A DNA stretch of 6,664 nt, from assembly GCA_028292785.1 (NCBI GenBank), contig JAQGLQ010000302.1, positions 1 through 6,664 of the forward strand. Direction: 5' to 3'. Numbering within the stretch: the stretch's first letter is position 1; each line of letters begins with the position of its first letter. Below the pieces are notes generated by a model. That model did not search any database. It worked only from the letters and a program-made list of their open reading frames with translations, and was not told the origin of the DNA. This DNA is from Noviherbaspirillum sp. Its GTDB lineage: Bacteria; Pseudomonadota; Gammaproteobacteria; Burkholderiales; Burkholderiaceae. Shown piece after piece: positions 6,347 through 6,664 of this stretch. The position numbers were made by a program, and so were the translations under genes.

Positions 6347-6664
6347 GCGCTGCCAATCTGTGGATCACCATCGTTTTACTGACCATCGCTACCGTTTTGA
6401 CGCGAAGTTTCTTCTTCCTGTTCGGAAATGCGGTCAAGCTGCCCTCAAAAGTTCAGCATGCATTGCGCTATGCCCCGGCTGCCGCGCTGGCGGCGATCGT
6501 TGTGCCTGACCTCGTGCTGAGTGGCGGCACGGTCAGTATCGGATGGGACAATCCAAAACTCATGGCGGGAATCGGCGCGGCGCTATTCTTCGTGGCGACC
6601 CGCCGCATGCTGGAAACCATCATTGTCGGCATGGTCTTATTTACACTGATTCGGCTTTCCTTCT
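6343..6664 (+). CDS. azlD: AzlD-family branched-chain amino acid exporter, small subunit, open at window edge
   Basis: The small membrane partner of AzlC. The ATG at 6343 overlaps the azlC TGA by four bases, and AAGGAAGAG (6332-6340) provides a good ribosome binding site, so the two are translationally coupled. I translated 107 residues without a stop: MSAANLWITIVLLTIATVLTRSFFF opens the first helix, and ALRYAPAAALAAIVVPDLVL is the typical AzlD block. A GIGAALFFVATRRMLETIIVGMVLFTLIR segment closes the visible part. The family is about 100-115 residues, so only a few are likely missing beyond the edge. At least three hydrophobic helices are visible. Nothing looks broken. Confidence 0.92.
   Translation, partial: MSAANLWITIVLLTIATVLTRSFFFLFGNAVKLPSKVQHALRYAPAAALAAIVVPDLVLSGGTVSIGWDNPKLMAGIGAALFFVATRRMLETIIVGMVLFTLIRLSF

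Overview
The window looks like ordinary chromosomal DNA from a GC-rich beta-proteobacterium, most likely Burkholderiales and perhaps Oxalobacteraceae. This rests on the gene families, the strong G/C preference at third codon positions, and an IlvE with the N-terminus I associate with Burkholderiales. The family-level placement is from memory of protein style, not from a search. Coding density is high. The longest gene-free stretches are 168 bases (422-589) and 224 bases (5367-5590), both between divergent genes. I see no tRNA, rRNA, CRISPR, IS element, attachment site or origin.

Left part: moaC (molybdenum cofactor synthesis, minus strand, C-terminus cut by the window edge) diverges from a gene for a BepA/YfgC-type periplasmic M48 metalloprotease with a TPR tail. 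Their predicted -10 elements overlap on opposite strands. The protease gene converges on the end of a minus-strand gene cluster, with only 21 bases between the stop codons.

Middle: five minus-strand genes read in the order ilvE, zf-CHCC zinc-finger protein, NTF2/SnoaL-like protein, YheT-type alpha/beta hydrolase, conserved protein of unknown function. Gaps are 19, 43, 54 (0-54 depending on the hydrolase start) and 23 bases, so one operon led by the ilvE promoter is plausible. Only ilvE has a well-defined metabolic role here: the last step of Leu/Ile/Val synthesis or the first step of their breakdown.

Right part: diverging from ilvE, azlC and azlD (overlapping by ATGA, azlD open at the window edge) encode a two-component branched-chain amino acid exporter. 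The 224-base region between ilvE and azlC therefore sits between a gene making or degrading these amino acids and genes exporting them. On the azlC side it holds a 9-bp hairpin whose 3' arm also belongs to a second, smaller hairpin, so the two exclude each other. That is the most interesting unexplained structure here.

I found no evidence of a new biological system. The remaining observations are modest and mostly concern regulation.
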